DNA of 64,000 nucleotides from Exiguobacterium alkaliphilum 12/1. Lineage in GTDB: Bacteria; Bacillota; Bacilli; Exiguobacteriales; Exiguobacteriaceae. This document shows, in pieces, positions 27,065-34,857 of this stretch. A model generated the notes under the pieces. It was not told the origin of the DNA. It made no database searches and was given only the letters and a program-made list of their open reading frames with translations. Made by a program: the position numbers and the translations under genes. The stretch is taken from NCBI RefSeq assembly GCF_000714435.1, contig NZ_JJMW01000021.1, positions 1 to 64,000 of the forward strand, given 5' to 3'. Each line of letters begins with the position of its first letter. Position 1 is the stretch's first letter.

Positions 27065-27514
27065 ATGGATAGGCAACAACGACTGACAAAAATGAAGCAA
27101 GGGAATCGGAAGTGGTTCTTTCTGCGGATGCTATTTGCTATTCCGTTCGGTGTGATAGTTTTTTTACTGTTACAGACAAACACGCAAGAGCTACTTTACG
27201 GTAGCTTGCTCGTCCTAACGACATTGCTATACGGATACGCCTTACGACAAGAGTATCGATTCATGAGCAGTTTCACAGAACGCACTCGTACAAAGCGTTT
27301 CATTTCACTTCAATATACGTTTGATTATGTGTTGATTCTCTTCATCGGACTCGTGTTTCCATGGCTCATGAAATCAGAGACGGCCACTTGGTTGCCATTC
27401 ATCGGCTTTACAGTCGGTATTTTCATCCTCTCGGTTTCAGAACGGGCGATAGATGAGAAAGTGAAACAAAGCGATTCCGAGCAACCGATGCGACGTGAAG
27501 TGAGGGGATGGTGA
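27065..27514 (+). CDS. Small four-helix membrane protein, divergent LLTFN/IDPEHVT family member
   Basis: A 149-residue protein: a charged start DRQQRLTKMKQGNRK, helices at about 17-37, 41-58, 83-101 and 105-122, and a C-terminus with KQSDSEQPMRREVRGW in the place of the IDPEHVT signature. The central motif is reduced (RQEYRFMSSFTERTRTKRF). It starts a run of five paralogues in one operon. SD GAGGA before ATG 27065. Function unknown. Confidence 0.7.
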   Translation: MDRQQRLTKMKQGNRKWFFLRMLFAIPFGVIVFLLLQTNTQELLYGSLLVLTTLLYGYALRQEYRFMSSFTERTRTKRFISLQYTFDYVLILFIGLVFPWLMKSETATWLPFIGFTVGIFILSVSERAIDEKVKQSDSEQPMRREVRGW

Positions 27515-27523
27515 GCTAAGGAG

Positions 27524-27985
27524 ATGACAAAACAAGAACGCATCAATGCCATCTATAAATCGAACATGAAGATGGCAGTCCTACAAGGGCTCATCACGTT
27601 TCCGATGACATTTTTTACGGTCGGCTTGATTCGTTCAAATTCATGGAATGGATGGTATGTGCTCGGTATCGCTGTCTGCTTGTTGTTACTTGGTGCTTCC
27701 TTCTTTAAAGCGAATCGCATCGAGATGCATATGACTGAGCACGAATCGGCCAAGCGAATCATCACACGGCGAAACGGATTCCTATTCGGAGTATTCGTCA
27801 TGTCTATTCTCTCGATCGCATTGACGCTCAAACTCGGATGGACCTACGCATGGATTCTGATTGTGACCGGTGGCGCTCTATACATTGGGTACCGATGGAT
27901 TCGACGACAAGACGAGCGATTGTCTTCTATCGACCCGGAGCATCCATTGTTTCGTGAGATGCGACTCGATTACGTGAGAGATTAG
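27524..27985 (+). CDS. Small four-helix membrane protein, LLTFN/IDPEHVT family
   Basis: A 153-residue family member: N-terminus TKQERINAIYKSNMK, helices at about 18-34, 42-58, 88-106 and 110-126, and C-terminal DERLSSIDPEHPLFREM. It lies 9 bases after the previous paralogue; AAGGAG touches the ATG. The central motif is altered (KANRIEMHMTEHESAKR). Second of five tandem copies. Confidence 0.72.
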   Translation: MTKQERINAIYKSNMKMAVLQGLITFPMTFFTVGLIRSNSWNGWYVLGIAVCLLLLGASFFKANRIEMHMTEHESAKRIITRRNGFLFGVFVMSILSIALTLKLGWTYAWILIVTGGALYIGYRWIRRQDERLSSIDPEHPLFREMRLDYVRD

Positions 27986-27995
27986 GAGGGATATG

Positions 27996-28478
27996 ATGGA
28001 ACGGGAAGCCAGACTATCTAAATTAGTGAACATCAAGAAGCGATATCATCGCATCGTCATCGCGAGCACGCTCTTCATTTGGGGGGCATCATTATACTTC
28101 ATGATGGACCTTGTGTATTCCGGTGCGCTCGCGGTCATCAGTCTCGTTCCGATGATATGGCTCGAGTGGAGGCAGACACGCACTTATCTCACGTTCAATC
28201 GCGACCGTTCATATCGGCGTCTCATTCAGCTGAATTTCTTGTTTCTCAGTTTTACGTTCGTCTTGCTGTTTAGCCTAGTCGCTTTGCTTTTGACCGGAAA
28301 CATTCACCGAGACGCTCTTATGTGGGTGATCATCCTCGGGGGTCCACCGTCAGTCTTATGGCCGTTTTGGCTGGACCGGAAGTTGCTCGAAATCGATTCG
28401 GAGCACGTGACGTCTGGCATGTTGGCGAAAGCGAACCGTGCGAAGTCGAAGCATCAACTTGATGAAATACAAGAATAA
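27996..28478 (+). CDS. Small four-helix membrane protein, LLTFN/IDPEHVT family
   Basis: A 160-residue family member: EREARLSKLVNIKKRYH, helices at about 20-38, 41-55, 84-103 and 110-126, the motif WRQTRTYLTFNRDRSYRRL and the signature DRKLLEIDSEHVTSGML. The ATG at 27996 is taken instead of 27993 because of its distance from TAGGAGGG. Third of five tandem copies. Confidence 0.74.
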   Translation: MEREARLSKLVNIKKRYHRIVIASTLFIWGASLYFMMDLVYSGALAVISLVPMIWLEWRQTRTYLTFNRDRSYRRLIQLNFLFLSFTFVLLFSLVALLLTGNIHRDALMWVIILGGPPSVLWPFWLDRKLLEIDSEHVTSGMLAKANRAKSKHQLDEIQE

Positions 28479-28487
28479 AAGGACGAC

Positions 28488-28982
28488 ATGACTATGACGA
28501 AACAAGAACGGATTCAAGCGTTAGGCCAATATCGAGAAAAACATCAACGCAGTAGTTTTTGGCTGACAATGGCACTCATCTTCTTCAACTCGTTCACGTT
28601 AGGGTTTGAGGACTTCTGGTGGGTATGGGGGATTGGGTCCCTACTCGTATCAATCGGTCTAGTGCGTATCATGTTCCGTGAAGGAAAGAAAGCGATGACG
28701 CTTACGACCGGACGTGGCGAATTGCTTACAAAGCGCTTGTATGGCATGTATCCTCTTTGGATGGTGTGGGTCACAGCGGCGGTGATTTTCAGTCGTTTGG
28801 GCGTCCCGATTATCGGATGGATGGTTTACGGTGTCTGTTCGGTGATGTTAGGGTGGCATCATTACACGACACGTCGACAGCTCGAGCGCGTTGACCCAAA
28901 TCAACCGACTCGAACCGACATCTCGCGGTTCTACCGCTCGTACGAGAGGAGTACATATGGTAACGAAAGAAACACGAATTAA
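28488..28982 (+). CDS. Small four-helix membrane protein, divergent LLTFN/IDPEHVT family member
   Basis: A 164-residue family member: TKQERIQALGQYREKHQRS, helices at about 22-37, 41-58, 88-104 and 108-124, and a C-terminus RRQLERVDPNQPTRTDISRF. The central motif differs (REGKKAMTLTTGRGELLTKRL). The start may be ATG 28488 or 28494. Its last 26 bases overlap the next gene. Fourth of five tandem copies. Confidence 0.72.
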   Translation: MTMTKQERIQALGQYREKHQRSSFWLTMALIFFNSFTLGFEDFWWVWGIGSLLVSIGLVRIMFREGKKAMTLTTGRGELLTKRLYGMYPLWMVWVTAAVIFSRLGVPIIGWMVYGVCSVMLGWHHYTTRRQLERVDPNQPTRTDISRFYRSYERSTYGNERNTN

Positions 28983-29439
28983 ACAGTTGTTGGAGCAAGA
29001 CGACGTCCATTGGCGCTGGCGCTGGGGCGTTTGGTTTGTCGGGATTGTCGTGACCATTTTTGTGAGCAGCGCCTCCCCGAAATGGGTGCCATTCAGTACG
29101 CTCGTCCTCTTTTTCCCGTACCTCTGCTTGGAGTGGCGGAAGACGAAGCTATTACTGACGTTCAATGAGGAGCGACGATACAGTCGGCTCATCTATTTCG
29201 AATTTGCCTCTCTCTGGCTTCAGTTTGTTGTGTACCTCGGTCTTGTGATTGGCTACCTCGCGGAAAGCCTGTCACTGCCATGGCTGCTTGGCATCATCGG
29301 TGGGATCTCGACGTTGACGTTCGGGGTCTCGCGCTTCTTGCAGCGACGCATCCGTCAGATTGACCCGGCACACGTCACGAATAAGCAGCTGTCGGTCGCG
29401 AAAGAAGAGCGATTGGAAGCATATCGCGCAGGTCTATGA
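28957..29439 (+). CDS. Small four-helix membrane protein, LLTFN/IDPEHVT family
   Basis: A 160-residue family member: TKETRIKQLLEQDD, helices at about 20-38, 42-55, 84-102 and 110-126, the motif WRKTKLLLTFNEERRYSRL and the signature QRRIRQIDPAHVTNKQL. Start ATG 28957 inside the preceding gene, with GAGGAG upstream. Fifth of the tandem set; the DMT gene follows after 93 bases. Confidence 0.75.
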   Translation: MVTKETRIKQLLEQDDVHWRWRWGVWFVGIVVTIFVSSASPKWVPFSTLVLFFPYLCLEWRKTKLLLTFNEERRYSRLIYFEFASLWLQFVVYLGLVIGYLAESLSLPWLLGIIGGISTLTFGVSRFLQRRIRQIDPAHVTNKQLSVAKEERLEAYRAGL

Positions 29440-29532
29440 TTCGTCATGGCCTTTTTTTCATGGTTCAGGACATCTGTCCTTTATCCAACCTGTCCGTTAT
29501 TGTTAACTAAAGAAAAAAAGGGGGAGATGGAG

Positions 29533-29958
29533 ATGCGCGGAGTCTTGTTCGCCATCAGCGGCGGTTTCTTTTTGACCTTACAAAGTGTGGCCAATGCCAA
29601 TATCAGTTCTGCGATCGGTACATGGCAGGCGGCGACGCTCACCCAGCTGACCGGTTTTATCGTGGCGCTCCTCATCATGCTCCTCGTCCGCGACCGGACG
29701 TATCGCGAGATGCGACATGTGAAGCCGCTCTATCTGTCAGGCGGAGCCTTCGCGGCGCTCATCTTGTTCAGCAACATGACGGCCGTGCATACGCTCGGCG
29801 TCACGCTCACGATTTCGTTGTTTTTAATCGCCCAGCTTGCCCTCGCCCTCGTCATTGACGTACGAGGCTGGTTCGGGATGGTGCGGCGTCGCTTGAACGT
29901 CACGCAACTTGTCGGTGTGGCGATGATGGTTGCCGGGGTGGTGTTGTTGAAATGGTAG
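29533..29958 (+). CDS. DMT family transporter subunit (YdcZ/DUF606)
   Basis: A 141-residue membrane protein with four or five helices of the DUF606/YdcZ family, half-size members of the drug/metabolite transporter superfamily. Motifs are GGFFLTLQSVANANISSAIGTWQAATL and AVHTLGVTLTISLFLIAQLALALVIDVRGWFG. A second half-transporter follows two genes later. The pair may act as a heterodimer; substrates are unknown. ATG 29533 has GGGGAG upstream. It overlaps the Crp-type regulator by 7 bases. Confidence 0.83.
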   Translation: MRGVLFAISGGFFLTLQSVANANISSAIGTWQAATLTQLTGFIVALLIMLLVRDRTYREMRHVKPLYLSGGAFAALILFSNMTAVHTLGVTLTISLFLIAQLALALVIDVRGWFGMVRRRLNVTQLVGVAMMVAGVVLLKW

Positions 29959-30629
29959 GGAACGAGCAAGTGGAACACTACATGAGCCAAGTCGGGCTCG
30001 ACGAGGTGTTGCCGCGTGCGGCATGGCCCGATTTGACGATCGTCCGTTACGCACCGGGGGCGACGATTTGTACGCAAGGTGACGCAGCCCATGCACTCCG
30101 TTTTCTCGTCAACGGGAAGATACGCGTCTCTCACACGTCGGCTGCGGGGAAGCGGCTCGTCTTGTCGTTCAAGCAACCGCTCGACTTGATCGGGGACATC
30201 GAATACGTGCAGCGGACTCCTTATTTGAACACGGTCGAGGCGGTGACGACCGTCGAGATGCTTGTCATTTCGTTCGAGGCGTTGGCGCGTCACGCGACCG
30301 AGGACGTCATTTGGCTCAACTACTTATTGACGGAGATTACCCGCAAGTTCGAGATGAAGTCGCAATCGATGAGCTTTAATTTGTTTTATCCGGTCGAGGT
30401 CCGGCTCGCGAGTTATTTGCTGTCGATGACGCCCGAGACGACGACGCTTGGCTCGACGGTCGATGAGTTGACCGACATCGCCGATTTGATTGGGACGAGC
30501 TATCGGCACGTCAATCGGACGCTCAAACGCTTTGTTGAACAAGGACTCATTGAGCGGGACAGACGTTCGATCACGGTCGTCGATCGGAATCGTCTCATTG
30601 ATGTGGCGGGAGAGAGTATTTATGAGTGA
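29952..30629 (+). CDS. Crp/Fnr family transcriptional regulator
   Basis: A 225-residue regulator with a cyclic-nucleotide-binding-fold sensor (GATICTQGDAAHALRFLVNGKIRVSH) and a C-terminal HTH_Crp domain with DLIGTSYRHVNRTLKRFVEQGLIERDRRSITVVD. No cysteine cluster for an Fe-S centre as in Fnr is seen, and the exact cAMP-binding arginine pattern is not evident, so the ligand is unknown. It sits between two YdcZ half-transporters and presumably controls them in response to their substrate, YeiL-like in arrangement. Confidence 0.87.
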   Translation: MVGNEQVEHYMSQVGLDEVLPRAAWPDLTIVRYAPGATICTQGDAAHALRFLVNGKIRVSHTSAAGKRLVLSFKQPLDLIGDIEYVQRTPYLNTVEAVTTVEMLVISFEALARHATEDVIWLNYLLTEITRKFEMKSQSMSFNLFYPVEVRLASYLLSMTPETTTLGSTVDELTDIADLIGTSYRHVNRTLKRFVEQGLIERDRRSITVVDRNRLIDVAGESIYE

Positions 30630-30641
30630 GGAGGGAAACGT

Positions 30642-31115
30642 ATGGCCATCGGGATGATGCTTGCCGTGTTCGGCGGGATGCTCGTTTGTATCCAAAACAC
30701 GTTCAATGCGAACGTGAAGCGACGCGTCGGCGCGTGGGCTACGACGACGCTCGTCCTCGGGCTTGGCTTCTTCGCATCGCTCGTCGCGGGACTAATCAGT
30801 GATGGGACGGCCTTGTTTGCCGTCACCGGAATGGAGACGTGGTATTGGTTCAGTGGCATCATCGGGGTCGGTGTCGTCATGAGCGTGACACAAAGTGTCG
30901 AACGGCTCGGCCCGAGTTACGCCATCTCCATCGTCATGGTGTCACAAATCTTGTTCGCGCTCCTCTGGGACACGCTTGGCTGGTTCGGGCTCGAGGCGAT
31001 TCCGTTCACGTGGAAGACGGTCGTCGGCATCATCTTGATTGTCGGCGGAGTATTGCTGTTTCAATTGAGCGGGAAAGAAAAAGTATTGAACGAGCGTGTC
31101 CGACGCGTCGGATGA
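30642..31115 (+). CDS. DMT family transporter subunit (YdcZ/DUF606)
   Basis: A 157-residue YdcZ-family half-transporter, paralogue of the gene at 29533: GGMLVCIQNTFNANVKRRVGAWATTTLVLG at the start, RLGPSYAISIVMVSQILFALLWDTLGWFG later, five helices. SD GAGGAGGG before ATG 30642, 12 bases after the regulator. It likely functions as one half of a heterodimeric exporter or importer. Confidence 0.85.
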   Translation: MAIGMMLAVFGGMLVCIQNTFNANVKRRVGAWATTTLVLGLGFFASLVAGLISDGTALFAVTGMETWYWFSGIIGVGVVMSVTQSVERLGPSYAISIVMVSQILFALLWDTLGWFGLEAIPFTWKTVVGIILIVGGVLLFQLSGKEKVLNERVRRVG

Positions 31116-31117
31116 CG

Positions 31118-31321
31118 TTAAAATGACTTACCGCAACTATGACAAGTCTGCCCGTGTTCCTGCCTTCTGACAGAGGTTTGGCAATGCGGGCATGTTGTCG
31201 TTTGCGACTCTCTCGGATAAAACGTCGAACGATGCTCGAAAGGGGAACGGTGATGCGGTTTCCAGCTGAAGAGGATGAACACGACGGCACCGAGTAATGC
31301 GATTAAGATGAGGATATCCAT
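31118..31321 (-). CDS. Membrane-anchored zinc-ribbon protein (67 aa)
   Basis: One N-terminal helix (residues 2-19), then a basic linker, then a zinc ribbon with CPHC (44-47) and CHSC (60-63). Such short TM plus ribbon proteins are common in Bacillota with unknown roles. AGGAGG precedes ATG 31321. The gene converges on the YdcZ gene with 2 bases between. Confidence 0.72.
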   Translation of the reverse strand: MDILILIALLGAVVFILFSWKPHHRSPFEHRSTFYPRESQTTTCPHCQTSVRRQEHGQTCHSCGKSF

Positions 31322-31400
31322 ATGAAAGCCTCCTAATTATTGGTATGCTATTCTTATGTACGCAACTCGTAAGCATTTGGTTTCAAGGGGGAATGAAAAG

Positions 31401-31889
31401 ATGACACGTGAAGAACGAGTCGAACAGTTATATTCACGAAACCGAACCGGGATTGTGATGTTGCTCGCTACATTTTTAAGTGGCCTCGCGGGCGGCCTTT
31501 GGTTTTTTTCAGGAGGCGCTTATGAACAGATCGCCGCATTCGTTTTCTTTTTCATCGTCGTATTGCCGCTCGGCTTCGTCGCATGGCGTAAGACGCGGAC
31601 GCTGTTGACGTTCAATGAGGATAAACGGTATCGGCGCTGGATTCGCTTCAAAGGGCTTTTGAATCTCGTCTTACTGTTTGGCATGATGGGGATGATGTCG
31701 CTCTTTGCATCAGGGTTCGTCCCATTATCGCTGTTTACGGGAACGGTGGTCAGTTTGGCAATCGGTTATTTGTTCATCGAGATGGTGGTGGATCGACGCC
31801 TGCTTCAAATCGATGACGAGCACGTCGTCGATAGCCTGCTCGGATTGACGAAACGGGAGCGGATGAAACGGAATTGGGAGGAAGAATGA
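31401..31889 (+). CDS. Small four-helix membrane protein, LLTFN/IDPEHVT family
   Basis: A 162-residue family member: TREERVEQLYSRNRTG, helices at about 15-37, 40-57, 86-103 and 108-125, the motif WRKTRTLLTFNEDKRYRRW and the signature DRRLLQIDDEHVVDSLL. ATG 31401 lies nine bases after AAGGGGG. It overlaps the next paralogue (ATGA). Confidence 0.75.
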   Translation: MTREERVEQLYSRNRTGIVMLLATFLSGLAGGLWFFSGGAYEQIAAFVFFFIVVLPLGFVAWRKTRTLLTFNEDKRYRRWIRFKGLLNLVLLFGMMGMMSLFASGFVPLSLFTGTVVSLAIGYLFIEMVVDRRLLQIDDEHVVDSLLGLTKRERMKRNWEEE

Positions 31890-32371
31890 AGGTCTCACAC
31901 CAAGCTCGCATGGAGAAGATGACGAGGTTAGAGAACGTTGCAATTTGTTCAGGCCTGCTTATCTTCATTCTTGTCTTAATCACAGGGTATCTTTTATATG
32001 CGATCGAAATGTGGACGAACGTTTTGTTGTTCACAATCTTTTTAATGATTCACGCAGGACTGTTGTTTTGGGGTTGGATACGGATGAGACTGTTGCTTCG
32101 TTTCAATTCGAATGAAGCGTATCGACGTTATGTTCAAATCGAAGGAGGAGGAGTGCTGCTCACAGTCGTTGCACTCTCTCTATTTGTTTGGGGCGGTGTC
32201 ATGCAAGTAAATCAGAACATCGCCTATCCTTGGCTCGGTACGTTAATTATTTTGCCATTCGTATATATGTCAGCGTGGGTGGATCGTCGTTTAAAAGAAA
32301 TCGACTCAGAGCATGTCACACATCAAGAGCTACGGAAGCAGAGAAGACTAATGAAAGTAGGGAAACGATGA
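31886..32371 (+). CDS. Small four-helix membrane protein, LLTFN/IDPEHVT family
   Basis: A 161-residue family member: SHQARMEKMTRLENV, helices at about 18-38, 43-60, 88-108 and 113-130, the motif WIRMRLLLRFNSNEAYRRYV and the signature DRRLKEIDSEHVTHQEL. Start ATG 31886 (GGGAGG upstream) in a 4-base overlap with the previous paralogue. More AT-rich than its neighbours. Confidence 0.75.
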   Translation: MKVSHQARMEKMTRLENVAICSGLLIFILVLITGYLLYAIEMWTNVLLFTIFLMIHAGLLFWGWIRMRLLLRFNSNEAYRRYVQIEGGGVLLTVVALSLFVWGGVMQVNQNIAYPWLGTLIILPFVYMSAWVDRRLKEIDSEHVTHQELRKQRRLMKVGKR

Positions 32372-33162
32372 ATATATGGAGACAGGACCCGGACGATTCG
32401 AATCGGTTGCCCGAATTGACAGACGAAGTATTGGTAGCAGTCGAGGCGCACCTCGGGGTGAAGCTCCCGGACGACTATCTTGAAGCGATTCGTATCCAAA
32501 ACGGTGGTGGCGTCGAGCCACGTGACTTGCCGATTGTGTGGAACGGACAAGACGACATTGCGCTCGTCGACTCGATTGCCGGCGTCGGTCTATCAGACGG
32601 CTTGATTCAATCGAAGACGCTATTGACTGAGTGGGGCGTCGCGGATGACCGGTTGGTCGCCTTCGCAGGTGATGGACACTTCTTCCTCGCGTTCGACTAT
32701 CGCGAGAGCGCGACGCCAAAGATTGCGTATATCGACACGGACAGCGAACAGATTGATGTCCTATTCGACTCGTTCCGCGCATTCACCGAAGCACTCACGA
32801 CGGTCGAGTTCGAGCCGTTCACTGGACTCGCCGAGGGGGAGGCGTTGATCGATTATGCGCGGCGTCAACTATACAGCACCGATAAGCGTGAGAAGGCGAA
32901 GGGAGCGAACACGTGGTTGAACGGAGTCGACATGCTTGGCACAGACGAGCTCGTCACGGAATTACTGACGTGGATGAACGACGAGACGCTCCGAGACGAA
33001 GCGATCTATACGATGCAACATTTGATTGTGGCGCGGAGGCTTCAAGAAGAATCATCGATCGAAGCATTCTTTGAAGGGCTTCGACAGCACGACGACCCGT
33101 ACAGTAAGCAAGCTTATGAAGAGACGAAATATATCCTCGAGCATGACATTCCGTACGAGTGA
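32368..33162 (+). CDS. SMI1/KNR4 (SUKH) family protein
   Basis: A 264-residue cytoplasmic protein. The N-terminal SUKH domain opens ELTDEVLVAVEAHLGVKLPDDYLEAIRIQNGGG and contains LVAFAGDGHFFLAFDYRE; a C-terminal helical part (about 190-264, with AIYTMQHLIVARRLQE) may form a HEAT-like region. SUKH proteins often act as immunity proteins against nuclease toxins, but stand-alone copies also occur. No toxin gene is adjacent; the flanking genes are LLTFN/IDPEHVT paralogues. ATG 32368 overlaps the previous gene by 4 bases. Confidence 0.82.
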   Translation: MNIWRQDPDDSNRLPELTDEVLVAVEAHLGVKLPDDYLEAIRIQNGGGVEPRDLPIVWNGQDDIALVDSIAGVGLSDGLIQSKTLLTEWGVADDRLVAFAGDGHFFLAFDYRESATPKIAYIDTDSEQIDVLFDSFRAFTEALTTVEFEPFTGLAEGEALIDYARRQLYSTDKREKAKGANTWLNGVDMLGTDELVTELLTWMNDETLRDEAIYTMQHLIVARRLQEESSIEAFFEGLRQHDDPYSKQAYEETKYILEHDIPYE

Positions 33163-33220
33163 AACCTTTTGTGCGATCGATTCGTAAAAGAAGGAAATGA
33201 GATTTAGCTAGGAGGATTGG

Positions 33221-33700
33221 ATGATTGACCATACGGTAAGACTAGAACGCATGATTGAGAACGACCGCAAACGACAAAAGCAGACGCTGTATCCGACATT
33301 CGGTTTCATCGCGCTGTTCATCATCTATTTTATGACTACAGATGTGCTGCTCCTATTGCCCATCATCTTGGTCGGGCAGTTCCCGATGCTTTATAAGAGT
33401 TGGCATCGGATGAAACTGTTGCTCACGTTCAATGACGATGCCCGCTATCAAGAAAAAGTACGGTCCGAGTTCGGATTGGCTGTCGGGAACCTCGTCTTCC
33501 TCTTGTTGTTGATTACGAGCTCGATTCTCGGTTGGATTACGCTATTGACGTTCATCATCGTCGTGCTCGTCGGCTTAATCACGTTCATCGTGCTCGGCTA
33601 TCGCATCGACCGTGAGTTGAAAGCGATTGACCCGGAGCATGTGACTGGGCCAGAGCTCAGCAAAGCGCAAGTCGAGCGTCAAAAACGAAAGACATCATGA
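33221..33700 (+). CDS. Small four-helix membrane protein, LLTFN/IDPEHVT family
   Basis: A 159-residue family member: HTVRLERMIENDRKRQKQ, helices at about 23-38, 40-56, 84-103 and 105-126, the motif WHRMKLLLTFNDDARYQEKVRSEFG (split) and the signature DRELKAIDPEHVTGPEL. SD AGGAGG before ATG 33221. Most similar to the next gene, so this pair is the youngest duplication. Confidence 0.77.
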   Translation: MIDHTVRLERMIENDRKRQKQTLYPTFGFIALFIIYFMTTDVLLLLPIILVGQFPMLYKSWHRMKLLLTFNDDARYQEKVRSEFGLAVGNLVFLLLLITSSILGWITLLTFIIVVLVGLITFIVLGYRIDRELKAIDPEHVTGPELSKAQVERQKRKTS

Positions 33701-33715
33701 TGGGGGACATTCAAT

Positions 33716-34201
33716 ATGGTTGAAAAAGAACAACGCGTCAAACAAATGGTCGAGAACGACCGCAACGTGAACAAGACGGCGCTCTTGCTCACGTTCATGA
33801 TTTTAGGGATTGCCTTTTACTTCATCTTCACGCAAGAAATCTCGCTCGCGACGTTCGCCGTCATCATCATGGCGACGCAGTTGCCGAGCTTGTACCGTGC
33901 GTGGCACCGGATGAAGTTGCTGCTCACGTTCAACGACGAGGCGCGCTATCAGAAGTTCGTCCGTCTCGAGTTCGGTATCGTGCTCGCGAACGTCGTCTTG
34001 CTCGGTCTCTTCATCGCCATCGCCTGGTCGATTGAAGGCTCGCTCGTCGTGTTTGCGGTCATGTTGCTCGCACTGTTCATCCCGTTCATTTTCTTGTCGG
34101 TGTGGGTGAACCGGAAGCTCGAACTGATCGATCCGAACCATGTGAACAATCACGAACTCCGGATGGCACATCGGGAAGCAGCGAAAAATCGGCTCAGCTG
34201 A
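33716..34201 (+). CDS. Small four-helix membrane protein, LLTFN/IDPEHVT family
   Basis: A 161-residue family member: KEQRVKQMVENDRNVNK, helices at about 21-36, 40-55, 84-103 and 107-126, the motif WHRMKLLLTFNDEARYQKF and the signature NRKLELIDPNHVNNHEL. SD GGGGGA before ATG 33716. It shares over half its residues with the preceding paralogue by eye. Confidence 0.77.
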   Translation: MVEKEQRVKQMVENDRNVNKTALLLTFMILGIAFYFIFTQEISLATFAVIIMATQLPSLYRAWHRMKLLLTFNDEARYQKFVRLEFGIVLANVVLLGLFIAIAWSIEGSLVVFAVMLLALFIPFIFLSVWVNRKLELIDPNHVNNHELRMAHREAAKNRLS

Positions 34202-34216
34202 TAAGGAGGAAGATGG

Positions 34217-34606
34217 ATGAAACGAACACTGCTCGCCTGCTTACTCGCTCCGCTCCTCCTGCTCGCCGCATGTGGCGAACAAGGGTGAGAGCTCGTCGTC
34301 GGCACGTACAAAAATGAAGAGACGGTCGTCTTCTCAGAGACATCGGTTCAAGACGAAGCCGACATTAACCGCTTCATCGAGATTGTGGAAGCGAGTCCTG
34401 CGATTGAGGTTGAGATGGAAGGGTTACCCGACTACGTCGTGACAATCAACAACCCGGCGGAGTCGACGATGGAATTGATGGTGAACATTTGGGAGGACGA
34501 AGCGGGAACGATGCAGTTCACGAGAGGGCTCGCTGGAGAAGACGTGTTTGAGATGAATCCAACCGATGCCGAAGAAGTCCGTGACCTCCTTCAGTTAGAA
34601 GAATGA
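34217..34606 (+). pseudogene. Small lipoprotein gene with an in-frame stop
   Basis: The frame starts at ATG 34217 (AAGGAGG upstream) with a clear signal peptide and lipobox LLAAC, then Gly-Glu-Gln-Gly and TGA (34286-34288). It continues ELVVGTYKNEETVVFSETSV and on to QFTRGLAGEDVFEMNPTDAEE, ending at 34606. Without the TGA it would be a lipoprotein of about 129 residues. The TGA is a single substitution away from CGA or GGA. It is either a recent nonsense mutation or an error. Function unknown. Confidence 0.75.
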
Positions 34607-34631
34607 GTAAGACGAAAGTAGATGCGAAGCG

Positions 34632-34733
34632 ATGCAATTAACAGATAGTATGTGGCAACTGATCAATTTCGTCCTACCGTTTTGTGCGGCATGGATTGGC
34701 TTCATGGTCGTCTACCGTTGGATGGAAAAATAG
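34632..34733 (+). CDS. Possible 33-residue membrane protein
   Basis: ATG 34632 opens a short frame, MQLTDSMWQLINFVLPFCAA then WIGFMVVYRWMEK, with one good transmembrane helix and a basic end. The ribosome binding site is weak (GCGAAG). It lies just before a strong terminator. Plausible but unproven. Confidence 0.35.
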   Translation: MQLTDSMWQLINFVLPFCAAWIGFMVVYRWMEK

Positions 34734-34769
34734 AACCCAGCCTCTGATTCGTCAGAGGCTGGGTTTCTT
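34734..34769. terminator. Strong terminator, serves both strands
   Basis: A 14-base perfect stem AACCCAGCCTCTGA / TCAGAGGCTGGGTT with a TTCG loop, then TTCTTA on plus and TTCTAT on minus. Confidence 0.85.
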
Positions 34770-34857
34770 ATGAAAACATACCAATCAAACAGCCGCAGAT
34801 GACCATGCCGGCAGTATAAAACTTGAAGCGATGCCGTTCCCAAAATGATTCGGTCAT
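34768..34857 (-). CDS. Possible 29-residue membrane protein coupled to the ABC ATPase
   Basis: The ATG (34855-34857) overlaps the ATPase stop as ATGA. The frame reads MTESFWERHRFKFYTAGMVI then CGCLIGMFS and ends at the terminator. One hydrophobic helix follows a charged start. Coupling and position inside the operon before the terminator support it; length is the reason for doubt. It could be a small accessory subunit of the transporter. Confidence 0.45.
   Translation of the reverse strand: MTESFWERHRFKFYTAGMVICGCLIGMFS

Noticed and set aside
29730-30293. A 187-codon minus-strand frame opposite the YdcZ and Crp genes.
   Set aside because: No SD, low-complexity basic composition, opposite two genes with clear domains.
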